64,000 nt of DNA from 2-02-FULL-48-14 sp964356195 (GCA_964356195.1 CAYHGP010000002.1:46863-110862); one strand, 5' to 3'. Numbered from the stretch's first letter, positions 6,744-15,784 are shown. Notes: generated by a model not told the origin, from the letters alone. Numbers and translations: made by a program.

Positions 6744-9332
6744 ATGAAAACCATTTACGCATTCGCTGAAGGTAACAAAGATATGCGTGACTTGCTGGGA
6801 GGGAAAGGGGCGAATCTGGCGGAGATGACGCTAATGGGACTTCCGGTGCCTCCTGGATTTACGATTACGACCGAGGCGTGTAACTACTATTTGGAAAGTA
6901 AGGATTTTCCTTCGGGATTTTTTGAGGAACTCGATGAAAAGCTCGACGAACTTGAACACACGATGAAAAAAACATTCGGGAGCCGGCAGAGTCCTTTGCT
7001 GGTTTCTGTGCGAAGCGGTGCGCGGGTTTCGATGCCGGGAATGATGGACACCATTTTGAACCTTGGGCTCAACGATGAAACGGTGGAAGGTTTGATTGAG
7101 CACACCAATAATCCTCGTTTTTCCTACGACTCGTACCGACGTTTTGTTACGATGTTCGGGAATGTGGTTTTGGGCATCGCTCACGATCATTTTGAAGAAG
7201 CGTTGCAGGCCGCCAAAGATGCGAAAGGTGTGACGGAAGACACAGACTTGGAGACGGAAGATTTGAAAAAACTTGTGGGAGTTTTTAAAGAAATCGTACT
7301 GAAATACAGTGGAAACCCCTTCCCCGAAGATCCGCGACAACAGCTCAGTCAGGCGATTATTGCCGTGTTCCAATCGTGGAACAGCAAGCGGGCCAACACT
7401 TACCGCAATTTGCACGGAATGCCGCACAACATGGGAACCGCAGTGAATGTGCAGTCGATGGTGTTTGGAAACATGGGAGAGGACAGCGGAACCGGGGTGG
7501 CGTTCACAAGAAATCCCTCGACTGGAGACAAAGAATTTTTTGGAGAATTTTTGGTGAATGCGCAGGGTGAAGACGTGGTGGCCGGTATTCGAACGCCGCA
7601 GAAAATTTCAGAATTGAAAGACCGAATGCCCGAGGTGTTTGATCAACTCCACGCGGTGCAAAAAACTTTGGAGGACCACTATCGCGATATGCAGGACATT
7701 GAGTTCACCATTGAGCATGGACGTCTGTTCATGTTGCAAACCCGCAATGGAAAACGAACCGCTCGCGCAGCCATTAAAGTGGCGGTGGACATGGTGGAAG
7801 AAGGTCTCATTACGAAGCACGAGGCTTTGAAACGCATCGACCCCAATCAGCTCAATGTGCTCTTGCATCCGTCCATTGATCCGAAGGTCAAAAGAGAAGT
7901 TTTGGCGAGAGGACTTCCCGCTTCACCTGGAGCGGCCGTGGGAAAAATTGTTTTCAATGCGGATGATGCGTATGCGATGGCGGAAGAAGGAGAAAAAGTG
8001 ATTTTGGTGCGCAAGGAAACCAGCCCCGAGGATATTCACGGAATGCACGCGGCACAGGGAATTTTGACTTCCACCGGAGGAATGACGAGCCACGCGGCGG
8101 TGGTGGCACGAGGAATGGGAAAACCGTGTATTGCAGGTTGTAAGGAAGCCCATGTGGATGACAAAATCAAAACGCTGGAAATCAACGGACAAGTGTTTGG
8201 TGAAGGGGATGTGATCACTTTAGACGGAGCTACCGGTGAAGTGATGCGCGGTGCAATGCCAACCGTGGAACCTGCCTTAAGTGCGGAATTTGACGTACTC
8301 ATGAGCTGGGCGGATGAAGTGCGTAGATTGAAAATCCGTACGAACGCAGACACTCCTTTCGACGCGCAAGTTGCGCGACGTTTGGGAGCCGAAGGAATTG
8401 GGCTGTGCCGCACGGAGCATATGTTTTTTGATGAAGACCGCATCATGTTTGTGCGCCAGATGATTTTGTCGCCGGATACGGAGTCACGAAAGCGAGCGCT
8501 CGATAAATTGCTTCCCATTCAACGTGGAGATTTTGTGGGAATTTTTGAGGCGATGAACGGCTATCCTGTGACTGTTCGTCTTTTGGACCCGCCTCTGCAT
8601 GAGTTCTTGCCGAACACGGAAGCCAAGATTAAAGCGGTGGCACAAGAAATGGGCGTGGACTATGTGCAACTTCAGAAAATGGTGGACGCGCTGCACGAAT
8701 TCAACCCGATGCTGGGACATCGTGGATGCCGTTTGGGCGTGACGATGCCGGAAATTTATGAGATGCAAGTGCGGGCTTTATTCGAAGGGGCGCGGCTGGC
8801 GGCAGATAAGGGCGTCAAAGTGATTCTGGAGATTGAAATTCCACTCGTTGGCCACGTGAATGAGTTGAAAGTTTTGCGAGAACTGATCAATAAAGTTGCG
8901 GAAGACATGAAGCCGCTCGATTTCGAATGGAAAGTGGGAACCATGATTGAATTGCCCCGCGCTTGTGTGACGGCGGATCAAATTGCGAAGTACGCGGACT
9001 TCTTCTCCTTTGGAACCAACGATTTAACGCAGATGACTTTTGGGGTGAGCCGCGATGATGCGGGTTCCTTCCTTCCCTTCTACACCGAACATGGAATTTT
9101 GCCGGACAACCCGACGGAAACCATCGACCAAGAAGGCGTGGGGCAACTCATGAGAATGGCCGTTAAATTGGGCAGGAGCGTGAAGCCGAACCTCGACATA
9201 GGAATTTGCGGTGAACACGGTGGCGAGCCTCGTAGCGTGATGTTTTGCCACGAAATTGGCCTCAACTATGTAAGCTGCAGCCCTTACCGTGTGCCGGTGG
9301 CTCGACTTGCGGCGGCGCAGGCGGCGTTGTAG
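6744..9332 (+). CDS. ppdK: Pyruvate, phosphate dikinase
   Basis: Interconverts pyruvate + ATP + Pi and phosphoenolpyruvate + AMP + PPi. The 862-residue product has the three expected parts: an N-terminal ATP-grasp domain (GGKGANLAEM, SVRSGARVSMPGMMDT), the mobile phosphohistidine domain near 390-480 with GGMTSHAAVVARGMGKPC carrying the catalytic His, and a C-terminal PEP/pyruvate barrel (GLCRTEHMFF, GTNDLTQM and a late CGEHGG). Length is typical. In a lineage with reduced metabolism it can run either toward ATP from PPi-dependent glycolysis or toward gluconeogenesis. It sits beside the amino-acid genes that would feed 2-oxoacids. Confidence 0.97.
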   Translation: MKTIYAFAEGNKDMRDLLGGKGANLAEMTLMGLPVPPGFTITTEACNYYLESKDFPSGFFEELDEKLDELEHTMKKTFGSRQSPLLVSVRSGARVSMPGMMDTILNLGLNDETVEGLIEHTNNPRFSYDSYRRFVTMFGNVVLGIAHDHFEEALQAAKDAKGVTEDTDLETEDLKKLVGVFKEIVLKYSGNPFPEDPRQQLSQAIIAVFQSWNSKRANTYRNLHGMPHNMGTAVNVQSMVFGNMGEDSGTGVAFTRNPSTGDKEFFGEFLVNAQGEDVVAGIRTPQKISELKDRMPEVFDQLHAVQKTLEDHYRDMQDIEFTIEHGRLFMLQTRNGKRTARAAIKVAVDMVEEGLITKHEALKRIDPNQLNVLLHPSIDPKVKREVLARGLPASPGAAVGKIVFNADDAYAMAEEGEKVILVRKETSPEDIHGMHAAQGILTSTGGMTSHAAVVARGMGKPCIAGCKEAHVDDKIKTLEINGQVFGEGDVITLDGATGEVMRGAMPTVEPALSAEFDVLMSWADEVRRLKIRTNADTPFDAQVARRLGAEGIGLCRTEHMFFDEDRIMFVRQMILSPDTESRKRALDKLLPIQRGDFVGIFEAMNGYPVTVRLLDPPLHEFLPNTEAKIKAVAQEMGVDYVQLQKMVDALHEFNPMLGHRGCRLGVTMPEIYEMQVRALFEGARLAADKGVKVILEIEIPLVGHVNELKVLRELINKVAEDMKPLDFEWKVGTMIELPRACVTADQIAKYADFFSFGTNDLTQMTFGVSRDDAGSFLPFYTEHGILPDNPTETIDQEGVGQLMRMAVKLGRSVKPNLDIGICGEHGGEPRSVMFCHEIGLNYVSCSPYRVPVARLAAAQAAL

Positions 9333-9356
9333 AATTAGCAACCTTACTTGAATATT

Positions 9357-9659
9357 ATGGCTTTAGAAACCTTCGAACAGGTGGTGGGTGCGATTAAAAC
9401 TCAGGACATAGATGCTCTAGTCGTTGAAGATCCAAAGCTTCTCCGAGAAATGGCGGCAGATGATACTATTTTAGTGGCTGCTGCAGGGGTGGAGGGCGAT
9501 GTTGCCCGTGTCCGTCATTTATTACTTACTGCTTGGTTTTGGTCTTATGGAAACCGTGAAATTGGGAGGACCGGCGTCCCGGATGTGGTTCGTGAAAATT
9601 TGAACTGGCAGTTTGACTGGAGTACGGTGAAATATGATGCGGCGGCGGCTAATGTTTAA
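9357..9659 (+). CDS. Hypothetical protein, 100 aa
   Basis: I do not recognise this protein. It is acidic, mostly helical, soluble, with a Trp-rich C-terminal half (AWFWSYGN, LNWQFDW). A TTG nine bases upstream is in frame, but the ATG at 9357 is preferred. It follows ppdK by 24 bp on the same strand, so it may be read from the ppdK transcript, and it ends 3 bp before the convergent NAD kinase gene. Confidence 0.6.
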   Translation: MALETFEQVVGAIKTQDIDALVVEDPKLLREMAADDTILVAAAGVEGDVARVRHLLLTAWFWSYGNREIGRTGVPDVVRENLNWQFDWSTVKYDAAAANV

Positions 9660-9662
9660 GCT

Positions 9663-10577
9663 TTAGCCCCTCTTCCCCCAACTGAGTTTCTCACGCAGGA
9701 GTTTGTAGTAGTTCCCTCCCCCGCTGGCTTTTGTGATGGCGCGGATGAGGCGGAGTTTGCGGTGGGAAGCGCGGATTTTTACGACGTCGCCGTATTCCAC
9801 GGGGATCACTACTTGGCCGTCGATGGTGAGACCGATTTGATTGTCGGTGTAGCGGCGGTCGGTGTCGATTCGAATTGTGAGTTGGCGGTTGCTTGGAATA
9901 ATAATGGGGCGCACGGTGAGGTCGGCGGGACAGATGGGTGTGAATACAAAGCCATCGATGCGCGGATGAATGATGGGGCCGCCGGCGCTGAGGGAGTGAC
10001 CTGTGGAACCTGTTGGAGTCGCAACGATGATGCCGTCCGCTTTGAATTCAATCATCTTTCTTTGGTCGATTTCAGCGTAGAGCGAGATGAGACGGGCGAA
10101 GTTACCCTGATTGATCACCGCCTCGTTGAGAGCCAAGTGCGTGGCGATTTTCTCGCCTTTTCGATACAGGGTGGCGCGCAGTAAAAGGCGCTCATCGATG
10201 TGGTAGTGGCCTTTGAAAAATTCGTCGAGAAGGTCGTAGATTTTCCTGCGATCTTGGACTTCGGTGTTGAAGCCGAGTGTTCCCAGGTTCACTCCCAAAA
10301 TATAGAGGTTGCTGCGGAGAGGAAGATCGCGGACAATTTTCAAAAGGGTTCCGTCTCCACCGAGGCTGAGCACAATATCGGCTTCTTTTAGAATTTGTGG
10401 GCGGGTTTGGACGCCTGACTTCCCAAGGATGGGCTCGAGGTGATCGTCCCAGATTACATCGATGTTTTTATCATCCAAGTGTTTCTTTAAAGCTTTCACA
10501 AAAGAAGCGTCATCGTCCATCTTGGCGCGGCCAATAAGGCCTATTCGCTGGAACTTTTTGCTTTTTTTTGCTTTCAT
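9663..10577 (-). CDS. nadK: NAD kinase
   Basis: Phosphorylates NAD to NADP in the cytoplasm. The 304-residue protein shows the family hallmarks: the GGDGTLLK motif near residue 75, LGTLGFNTE, the DGIIVATPTGSTGHSLSAGGPI signature near 178-198, and a C-terminal SxxxLTIRIDTDRR strand region. It is transcribed away from the glycosyltransferase at 10593, and the 15 bp between the two starts is too short for two full promoters. NADPH supply would matter for the glutamate dehydrogenase nearby, but no shared transcription is implied. Confidence 0.95.
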   Translation of the reverse strand: MKAKKSKKFQRIGLIGRAKMDDDASFVKALKKHLDDKNIDVIWDDHLEPILGKSGVQTRPQILKEADIVLSLGGDGTLLKIVRDLPLRSNLYILGVNLGTLGFNTEVQDRRKIYDLLDEFFKGHYHIDERLLLRATLYRKGEKIATHLALNEAVINQGNFARLISLYAEIDQRKMIEFKADGIIVATPTGSTGHSLSAGGPIIHPRIDGFVFTPICPADLTVRPIIIPSNRQLTIRIDTDRRYTDNQIGLTIDGQVVIPVEYGDVVKIRASHRKLRLIRAITKASGGGNYYKLLREKLSWGKRG

Positions 10578-10592
10578 GAGCGAGCTTAAACT

Positions 10593-11708
10593 ATGAAGAC
10601 ATTACCGAAAACACGGATTCTTGTCACTCGATTCCCTTATGAATCTCGGTTTGGCGGTGAAGAAGTTCACACGCTGCGGCTGATGGAAGAGCTCGATAAA
10701 TGTGGAATGGAGGCGTTTTTTTTGGGTTCGTGCCCGGTGCTGCTTCGCGAATTTAAAGAGCGCGGGTTTTTGGTTCGAAAGGCGTGGCTGGGGAAACCGC
10801 CGGTGACAAAATTATGGCTGGTGATTTTTACACTGCTGAGTCCGATTTTGTTTTTGCACGCGGGAATGCTTTTGGGCCGGGCGCGACGACAATGGGGCGT
10901 GGACAGTTTGTACGCTTTGTCGTTCGGCGAGAAACTTTTGATGACGCCGTGGGCGAAATTATTCGGCATAAAAGTGGTGTGGCTGGAACACGCGCGCATC
11001 GGAAAATGGCTGACGAAAAATCCGTGGCGGTGGGTGTACCGACGGCTGTCGCGGTGGGCGACTGTGGTGGTGACTTCGCAAGCGATGGTGACTCATGTGA
11101 GGCCGTGGGTTGTGGCGGTGAAGGCAGTTCCGTGTGGCGTGATTTTGGACGAGCCGGCGACCTTGCCGGCGGAGCTTGTCCACTTTTTAAAGGGCGGATT
11201 TGCGATAGGTACAGTGGCGCGTTTGAGTGCGGACAAAGGAGTGGACATGCTTGTCCATCTTGTCCAATCCAAACCTGATGCGAGGCTTGTCATTGTTGGC
11301 GATGGGCCTCTAAAAATGTCCATTCAAAAACAGCTGGATCCGGATCGGGTTCGACTGCTGAGTTCCCTCCCCCGCGGACAATTGACATCGTTCTATAAGG
11401 CCCTGGATTTGTTCGTTTTGGCGTCGCGGGAAATGGATCCGTTTGGGATGGTTGCGGCGGAGGCCATGGCGGTGGGTACACCGGTTTTGCTGACTTCGGT
11501 TTGTGGAATTGCGGCGGATCTTCAGGACGGTCGCGAGGCCTTTATTTCGGAACCGCGCGTGAGTGAACTCGACAAGACTTTGAAAAAAATAATGAAGAGG
11601 GCGGAGCTGCTCGAGGTGGTGGCGAAGCAGGGTCAGGCGTTCGCTCAAAAACACTATCGTCTGGAGACCATGGTGGCGGAGTTTGCACGGCTATTGACAA
11701 GCAGGTAA
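10593..11708 (+). CDS. GT4-family glycosyltransferase
   Basis: 371 residues with two Rossmann-like domains of the GT-B fold. The C-terminal half carries the nucleotide-sugar-binding pattern: IGTVARLSADKGVDMLV near 205-221, LVIVGDGPLK, and the E-x7-E region FGMVAAEAMAVGTPVL near 285-300. A hydrophobic stretch near residue 75-95 may associate with the membrane. The likely role is cell-surface glycan or glycolipid synthesis; donor and acceptor cannot be read from sequence. Its last codons contain the -35 box of a promoter that points into the gap at 11773. Confidence 0.88.
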   Translation: MKTLPKTRILVTRFPYESRFGGEEVHTLRLMEELDKCGMEAFFLGSCPVLLREFKERGFLVRKAWLGKPPVTKLWLVIFTLLSPILFLHAGMLLGRARRQWGVDSLYALSFGEKLLMTPWAKLFGIKVVWLEHARIGKWLTKNPWRWVYRRLSRWATVVVTSQAMVTHVRPWVVAVKAVPCGVILDEPATLPAELVHFLKGGFAIGTVARLSADKGVDMLVHLVQSKPDARLVIVGDGPLKMSIQKQLDPDRVRLLSSLPRGQLTSFYKALDLFVLASREMDPFGMVAAEAMAVGTPVLLTSVCGIAADLQDGREAFISEPRVSELDKTLKKIMKRAELLEVVAKQGQAFAQKHYRLETMVAEFARLLTSR

Positions 11709-11721
11709 ATCCTGGTAGAAT
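11694..11721 (+). promoter_or_regulatory. Strong promoter reading into the assembly gap
   Basis: TTGACA (11694-11699), 16 bp, then TAGAAT (11716-11721) with an extended TGG before it. This is one of the best promoter matches in the window. It points to an ATG at 11750 whose frame disappears into the gap after seven codons, which suggests that a plus-strand gene is hidden in the unsequenced part. Confidence 0.6.
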
Positions 11722-11727
11722 CAGCTC

Positions 11728-12816
11728 TTAGCCTATTTTACCTTGAATCATGAGTCTATCACGTACCGCACTNNNNNNNNNNNNNNNNNNNNNNNNNNNN
11801 NNNNNNNNNNNNNNNNNNNNNNNNNNNNNNNNNNNNNNNNNNNNNNNNNNNNNNNNNNNNNNNNNNNNNNNNGGATTTTTGAGGTCGACAAGAAGGGCGG
11901 CGTCTCCCACCACTTCCGGAAGTGACGTGGCGTTGCTGCACACCACGGGGCAGCCGCAGGCCATGGCTTCCAAGGGTGGAATTCCAAATCCTTCATAAAG
12001 AGAGGGGAAGACGAGCATTTCGGCGCGGGAATAGAGTTCGTTGAGTTGGGCCGCCGTCACGTGCCCCAGAAAGTGAATGCGATGCTTGAGGTCGGCCGGA
12101 ACGCTTTTAAAAAGGGTGGAGCTGCGCCATCCGATTCCGCCGGCGATTACGACATGGAGGGTTTTGTGCTGTTCGGCCAATTGCTCGAAAGCTTCAAACA
12201 AAGCTTGAAAGTTTTTGCGCGGGTTCAGGGTTCCCACTCCCAAAAGAAAGTGGGCCGGAAGATCGAGTTTCTCACTGGTGACATGGTGGACTTCTTTGGA
12301 AACGGCGGGTGAAGCAATGATCACGGATTTTTTGTGAGCCTCGGGGTAAAGCGTGGCCAAGTCTTTCGCCGTATGTTTTGAAACACAAATAAGGAAGCGG
12401 CTATTTTTTATGGCTTTTCGAATTGTGAAGCGCTCCACCAGCGTTGGGAAATGGGCGTGGGTTTTACTGTGAAGAAAGGCGATGAGGTCGTGGACCACAA
12501 TCGCAAGTTTTTGTGTTTTCGGGGCCATGGCCGGGTAAATGTAACTTGTTGGGGCCAGGAAAAAATCTACAGGTTGGCGAAGGAGGTAGCGGCGCAGCTC
12601 CAGATGCCAAAATGGGCCGCGGCCGGAAATATGGACCTGGTGAACTCGTTCACTTGAAGGAAAGAGCGGATTGGGTTTGTTCGTGAACAAGAAGAATTGG
12701 AGATCATTCGGGGCCGTAGCAAGGAGAGCCCGAGTGAGTTCAAGGGCGTAACGTGCTTTGCCGGCACCCTCTTCGCGCGCGTCTCTTATATCGATACCTA
12801 TGCTTTTTATTGCCAT
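11728..12816 (-). CDS. GT4-family glycosyltransferase, interrupted by gap
   Basis: The start is placed at the ATG giving MAIKSIGIDIRDAREEG; 46 further upstream codons have no family character. The visible 314 residues form a GT-B enzyme: GVGTLNPRKNFQ, VIAGGIGW, and the E-x7-E region PSLYEGFGIPPLEAMACGCPV followed by SLPEVVGDAA. The gap at 11773-11872 removes the C-terminal helices. After it, a frame ending VRDRLMIQGKIG is compatible with the family's C-terminus but stops early, and a plus-strand promoter and ATG occupy the same bases. The 11728 end is therefore uncertain. The role is probably surface polysaccharide assembly. Confidence 0.75.
   Translation of the reverse strand: MAIKSIGIDIRDAREEGAGKARYALELTRALLATAPNDLQFFLFTNKPNPLFPSSERVHQVHISGRGPFWHLELRRYLLRQPVDFFLAPTSYIYPAMAPKTQKLAIVVHDLIAFLHSKTHAHFPTLVERFTIRKAIKNSRFLICVSKHTAKDLATLYPEAHKKSVIIASPAVSKEVHHVTSEKLDLPAHFLLGVGTLNPRKNFQALFEAFEQLAEQHKTLHVVIAGGIGWRSSTLFKSVPADLKHRIHFLGHVTAAQLNELYSRAEMLVFPSLYEGFGIPPLEAMACGCPVVCSNATSLPEVVGDAALLVDLKNXXXXXXXXXXXXXXXXXXXXXXXXXXXXXXXXXXSAVRDRLMIQGKIG
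11750..11772 (+). CDS. Possible 5' fragment of a gene lost in the gap
   Basis: Seven codons (MSLSRTA) follow a strong promoter at a normal distance of 28 bp and then run into the N block. Nothing can be said about the product. It conflicts with reading the minus-strand glycosyltransferase to 11728, which would make these bases its C-terminal codons. Confidence 0.25.
11773..11872. other. Assembly gap (100 N)
   Basis: A placeholder of exactly 100 N inside the glycosyltransferase 3' region. True length is unknown; it may hide the end of that gene and most of a plus-strand gene. Confidence 0.98.
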
Positions 12817-12859
12817 CGGGGGTCTGATTTGATAGATTAAGCTCACTTTCCCTGTCATT

Positions 12860-13603
12860 ATGTCGCTAACCCAAAGGGTTAAACAAGGCTTTCTGCGATT
12901 GCCCCTCATGAAAAAGGCAATTCTGGTTTCGAGCGCCGGCTTGATGCTCAGCACCGTGATGCCTTGGTACGACCAGCGTAACAGCTTTGGAATCGGCGAT
13001 ACTTACCTCGGAATTCAAGGCCCTCTCTTTGTGATTGGGGCTTTGGTCTTGGTGTGTGGAGCCGTGAGTTTCTTCAACATCCTTTTCCCTTTGATGGGAC
13101 GCGGGTTCTTCAACTTGAAAAAACGTGGTGGAAGCACTTCTTTGTTTTTGGGAGCGCAATCTTTCGTTTTCTTGCTCATTTCAAACACGATTTTCTACAA
13201 TCCCGATTTTGGCAGCGCCGTGAGCAGCAAAACCACACGTTTTGGAATGGTGCTGGCCTTCGTTTCCATTGGCACCATGATTGTTTCCGGCTGGCTCATT
13301 CGTCGAAAAGAAGGCGATGACGAAAATGATATTGAAGATATTTTGAGTGAAGTGGAACCGGTGGATACGTACAGTGTGCCTGTGGTTTCAAGCTCCATGC
13401 CGACTTATACGACACCCACGCAGCAAAGCAGACCGGTAGCTCCGGTTTCTTCCGTGGACCCCCTGACCTTGGATGCTCGGACTCGTTATAAAATGATGCA
13501 ATCGCAAGGACGTTACAGCAGCAGTGCCCAGACCAATTTGTGGGGCGGTGGCAAAGGAAGTGCGTTTTCACGACCCGGACAAGGAGAGGACGACCGAATC
13601 TAA
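12860..13603 (+). CDS. Four-helix membrane protein with disordered tail
   Basis: 247 residues of unknown family. Four likely membrane helices lie between residues 17 and 150, including a loop VMPWYDQRNSFGIGDTYLGIQG after the first. The last 90 residues are polar and rich in Ser, Thr, Pro and acidic residues (a DDENDIEDILSEVEP patch) and should be cytoplasmic and disordered. It is divergent from the glycosyltransferase and 12 bp upstream of the zinc-ribbon gene, so it heads a probable operon with that gene and purM. Confidence 0.75.
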   Translation: MSLTQRVKQGFLRLPLMKKAILVSSAGLMLSTVMPWYDQRNSFGIGDTYLGIQGPLFVIGALVLVCGAVSFFNILFPLMGRGFFNLKKRGGSTSLFLGAQSFVFLLISNTIFYNPDFGSAVSSKTTRFGMVLAFVSIGTMIVSGWLIRRKEGDDENDIEDILSEVEPVDTYSVPVVSSSMPTYTTPTQQSRPVAPVSSVDPLTLDARTRYKMMQSQGRYSSSAQTNLWGGGKGSAFSRPGQGEDDRI

Positions 13604-13615
13604 CTTTTCGAATTT

Positions 13616-13837
13616 ATGGATGATGTAACCGATTTAGCTACGGAAGTGGCGGCGCCCACGGCGGCTGCGATTCTTTTTTACTGTCGAAGCTGCAAGAAAA
13701 TTATTGCGGACCCGGTGAGGAAAGGTTCGAAGTATGAATACTCGTGTCCTGAATGCAAAGAAGACCGCGTGGCCTTTGGAACCGAGAAAGCCATTTGTGA
13801 TTTTTTCCAAATTAATCCCCCCAAGAAGAATGCTTGA
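13616..13837 (+). CDS. Small zinc-ribbon protein
   Basis: 73 residues with two CxxC knuckles, C23-x2-C26 and C44-x2-C47, separated by a short beta hairpin as in rubredoxin-like zinc ribbons. The N-terminus is Ala/Thr-rich and acidic. Its last 8 bp overlap the start of purM, so translation is probably coupled. The molecular role is unknown; binding to nucleic acid or a larger complex is typical for such ribbons. Confidence 0.75.
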   Translation: MDDVTDLATEVAAPTAAAILFYCRSCKKIIADPVRKGSKYEYSCPECKEDRVAFGTEKAICDFFQINPPKKNA

Positions 13838-14829
13838 TCGCATTGACTATACGGCTCTGGATAAGGCAAAAAATGCGTTCATTGAAGCAAGCCGGAAGAC
13901 CAGAGGTTTTGCGTCCGGTTTTGGTTTTATGACCGGCGATTTTGGCGGCAGCGCGAATGTGTTTGCCTTGGACTTGAAGCCTTACTTGGCGGCGGGCGCG
14001 GAGTCCTTATTTGTGACCTTGTTGCCTGAAGGATTAGGCACCGCGGATGATGCGCGTCCGGCGGATTTGACGGCGGAAGAGCTGGTGCGATTTTGGCGGA
14101 ATATTGGTGGTAAGACCATGTCGACTTTGACGAACGACGCGGCTTCAGCCGGAATGCAGACCATTTTGATTTCGCTGTATTTGCCCAGCGCGATTCCTGA
14201 AAATATGTTCACTGCGGAATTCATGGAAGGATTTTTGGATGGATTTGTGGAAGGATGCAGAAAGGTGGGGTGTGTCTATTTTTCAGGAGAAACTCCTCAG
14301 TTGAAGGGGAAAATTGTGGAAGACAAGTTGGACATTGCGGGTGCGCTGTTTGGAATCGTGCCGGCGGGATTAAAGGCGGTGAATTCTGCGGATTTGCGAG
14401 CGGGGGATTTTATGGTTTTCGTGGAAAGCAGCGGGCCGCATGAGAATGGATTTACAACTTTACGGGACTTGGCCGGAAAATTGCCTGAGGGTTATCGGAC
14501 GAAGTTGCCGAGCGGAATGGAATATTGGGAGGCCATTAATCAGCCCGGAGTTTTGTACACCGGTTTGGTGCAAGCGGTGATGAAGGCTGGAGTGGGTTTG
14601 TCGAATGTGGAGCCGATTACCGGTCACGGATGGCAGAAACTCATGCGCCCCAGCCAGCCTTTGCGTTACGTGGTGGAGGAAATGCTGCCGGTGCCGGAAG
14701 TGTTTACNNNNNNNNNNNNNNNNNNNNNNNNNNNNNNNNNNNNNNNNNNNNNNNNNNNNNNNNNNNNNNNNNNNNNNNNNNNNNNNNNNNNNNNNNNNNN
14801 NNNNNNNTGAGGAAGTAATTATAGATTAA
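13830..14829 (+). CDS. purM: AIR synthase (PurM), interrupted by gap
   Basis: Phosphoribosylformylglycinamidine cyclo-ligase, step five of purine synthesis, converting FGAM to AIR with ATP. The first 292 residues are visible: TGDFGGSANVFALDL near the ATP site, LTNDAASAGMQ, YFSGETPQLKG, DIAGALFGIV and SSGPHENGFTTLRDL, all in PurM order. The gap at 14708-14807 removes about 40-50 residues; a frame ending EEVIID* at 14829 is a plausible terminus. The ATG overlaps the zinc-ribbon gene. purL and purQ lie 8 kb away on the other strand, so the purine genes form at least two units. Confidence 0.85.
14708..14807. other. Assembly gap (100 N)
   Basis: A placeholder near the 3' end of purM. The frame of the likely C-terminus after the gap does not match a length of exactly 100. 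Confidence 0.98.
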
Positions 14830-14839
14830 TCAAAATAGT

Positions 14840-14998
14840 ATGCTCATTACTTTTATCCTTGAACTCATTGCCATTGCTACGGCCTGTGTAACCAAACGGA
14901 AGCTTTGGATTATTATTTCTATCATTCTGTTTTTCATACTGCTGGTCCAATTTGTTGTCATTAAATTCCTCCCGGGAACTGATTACTGGCCGATGTAA
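14840..14998 (+). CDS. Single- or two-helix small membrane protein, 52 aa
   Basis: An ATG ten bases after the purM stop opens a 52-codon frame. Residues 1-16 and 23-43 are hydrophobic, separated by a basic TKRK turn, and the tail LPGTDYWPM is polar. It ends 3 bp before the next gene, which also encodes a small membrane protein. The tight spacing and clean hydrophobic pattern argue that it is real; there is no family assignment. Confidence 0.6.
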   Translation: MLITFILELIAIATACVTKRKLWIIISIILFFILLVQFVVIKFLPGTDYWPM

Positions 14999-15001
14999 AA
15001 T

Positions 15002-15280
15002 ATGAGCTCCCTCGAAAATCTTCAAGAAGAAATCGATGCGCTGAAAGCCAGAAACCGGAAGGTGGAGGCAGATAAGGCATGGGAAGTGAGCGGGGCTCGG
15101 CGGGCTTCGGTGGCGGGGCTGACGTACCTGGTGGTGGTTTTGTTTTTTGTGACGGCCGGTTTGCCTCATCCGTTTGTGAATGCGATTGTGCCGTCGATGG
15201 GGTTTGTACTGTCTACGCTGAGCCTTTCACTCTTTAAAAAATGGTGGATCAATTCCAATTCAAAAAAATCTGGCCGCTGA
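15002..15280 (+). CDS. Small coiled-coil and membrane protein
   Basis: 92 residues: a charged helix (about 1-32, MSSLENLQEEIDALKARNRK) likely to be a coiled coil, then two hydrophobic segments (about 38-56 and 62-80) and a basic end. It overlaps the CPBP protease gene by 40 bp, which argues for coupled expression and perhaps interaction with it. The family is not recognised. Confidence 0.65.
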   Translation: MSSLENLQEEIDALKARNRKVEADKAWEVSGARRASVAGLTYLVVVLFFVTAGLPHPFVNAIVPSMGFVLSTLSLSLFKKWWINSNSKKSGR

Positions 15281-15669
15281 TTGTTTTGTGTTTTGTGGCG
15301 ACGGCTTTGCTCGCAAATAAGAGCAGTCTTGGAATGCCTTATTGGATAATTCTCTTTGCTCCGATCTATGAAGAAGTGATTTTTCGCGGGTGGATTCTAG
15401 GGAACTTGAAGAAAAGATTTTCGGTGAAGTGGGCGATTGGGATTTCGTCGGTGGTGTTTGGGCTGTGGCATTTGAAGAATCTTTTTTACTTTGATGCTCC
15501 TGATGTTGTTTATCAAATGGTCTATGCAGGATTGCTTCTGGGACCGGTGTTTGGGTACATCGCCGTGAAGACCAAAACGATTTGGCCTGGTGTGATTTTA
15601 CATTATTTAAATAGCATCGGGTCGCTGGCGTTGATGATGGGAAGCTTGGACTGGCGAAGCTTATTTTGA
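15241..15669 (+). CDS. CPBP-family intramembrane metalloprotease
   Basis: 142 residues, short for the family. The two core motifs are present: EEVIFRG near residue 42 (motif 1, EExxxR) and FGLWHLKN near residue 76 (motif 2 with its His), plus a late HYLNS with a third probable metal ligand. About four membrane helices are predicted. Homologues include CAAX prenyl proteases and bacteriocin-immunity proteins. The substrate is unknown; the overlapping upstream membrane protein is a possible partner. Confidence 0.82.
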   Translation: MVDQFQFKKIWPLIVLCFVATALLANKSSLGMPYWIILFAPIYEEVIFRGWILGNLKKRFSVKWAIGISSVVFGLWHLKNLFYFDAPDVVYQMVYAGLLLGPVFGYIAVKTKTIWPGVILHYLNSIGSLALMMGSLDWRSLF

Positions 15670-15697
15670 GGCCTTGCGAGAATTGAAAATGTAGTGG

Positions 15698-15716
15698 AAT
15701 TCACTCATATGAGTGA
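15698..15716. promoter_or_regulatory. Palindromic site TCACTCATATGAGTGA (copy 2)
   Basis: A perfect 16-bp palindrome at 15701-15716. Together with the preceding AAT it matches 17 bases at 6619-6635 exactly. It ends 33 bp before the -35 of the small RNA promoter, an activator-like position similar to that seen before ppdK. Confidence 0.5.
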
Positions 15717-15749
15717 GGAGGGCGAGCTTTTTTGATTTTGTAAATAGTG

Positions 15750-15778
15750 TTGACGGATGGAGGGGAATTGGCCAAGAT
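15750..15778 (+). promoter_or_regulatory. Promoter of the candidate small RNA
   Basis: TTGACG (15750-15755), 17 bp, then CAAGAT (15773-15778). The -35 is good and the -10 moderate. Transcription would start near 15785, at the base of the first hairpin. Confidence 0.45.
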
Positions 15779-15784
15779 AGAGCC

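Noticed and set aside
9348..9356. TTG start for the 100-aa gene after ppdK
   Set aside because: An ATG lies three codons downstream and there is no ribosome site favouring TTG.
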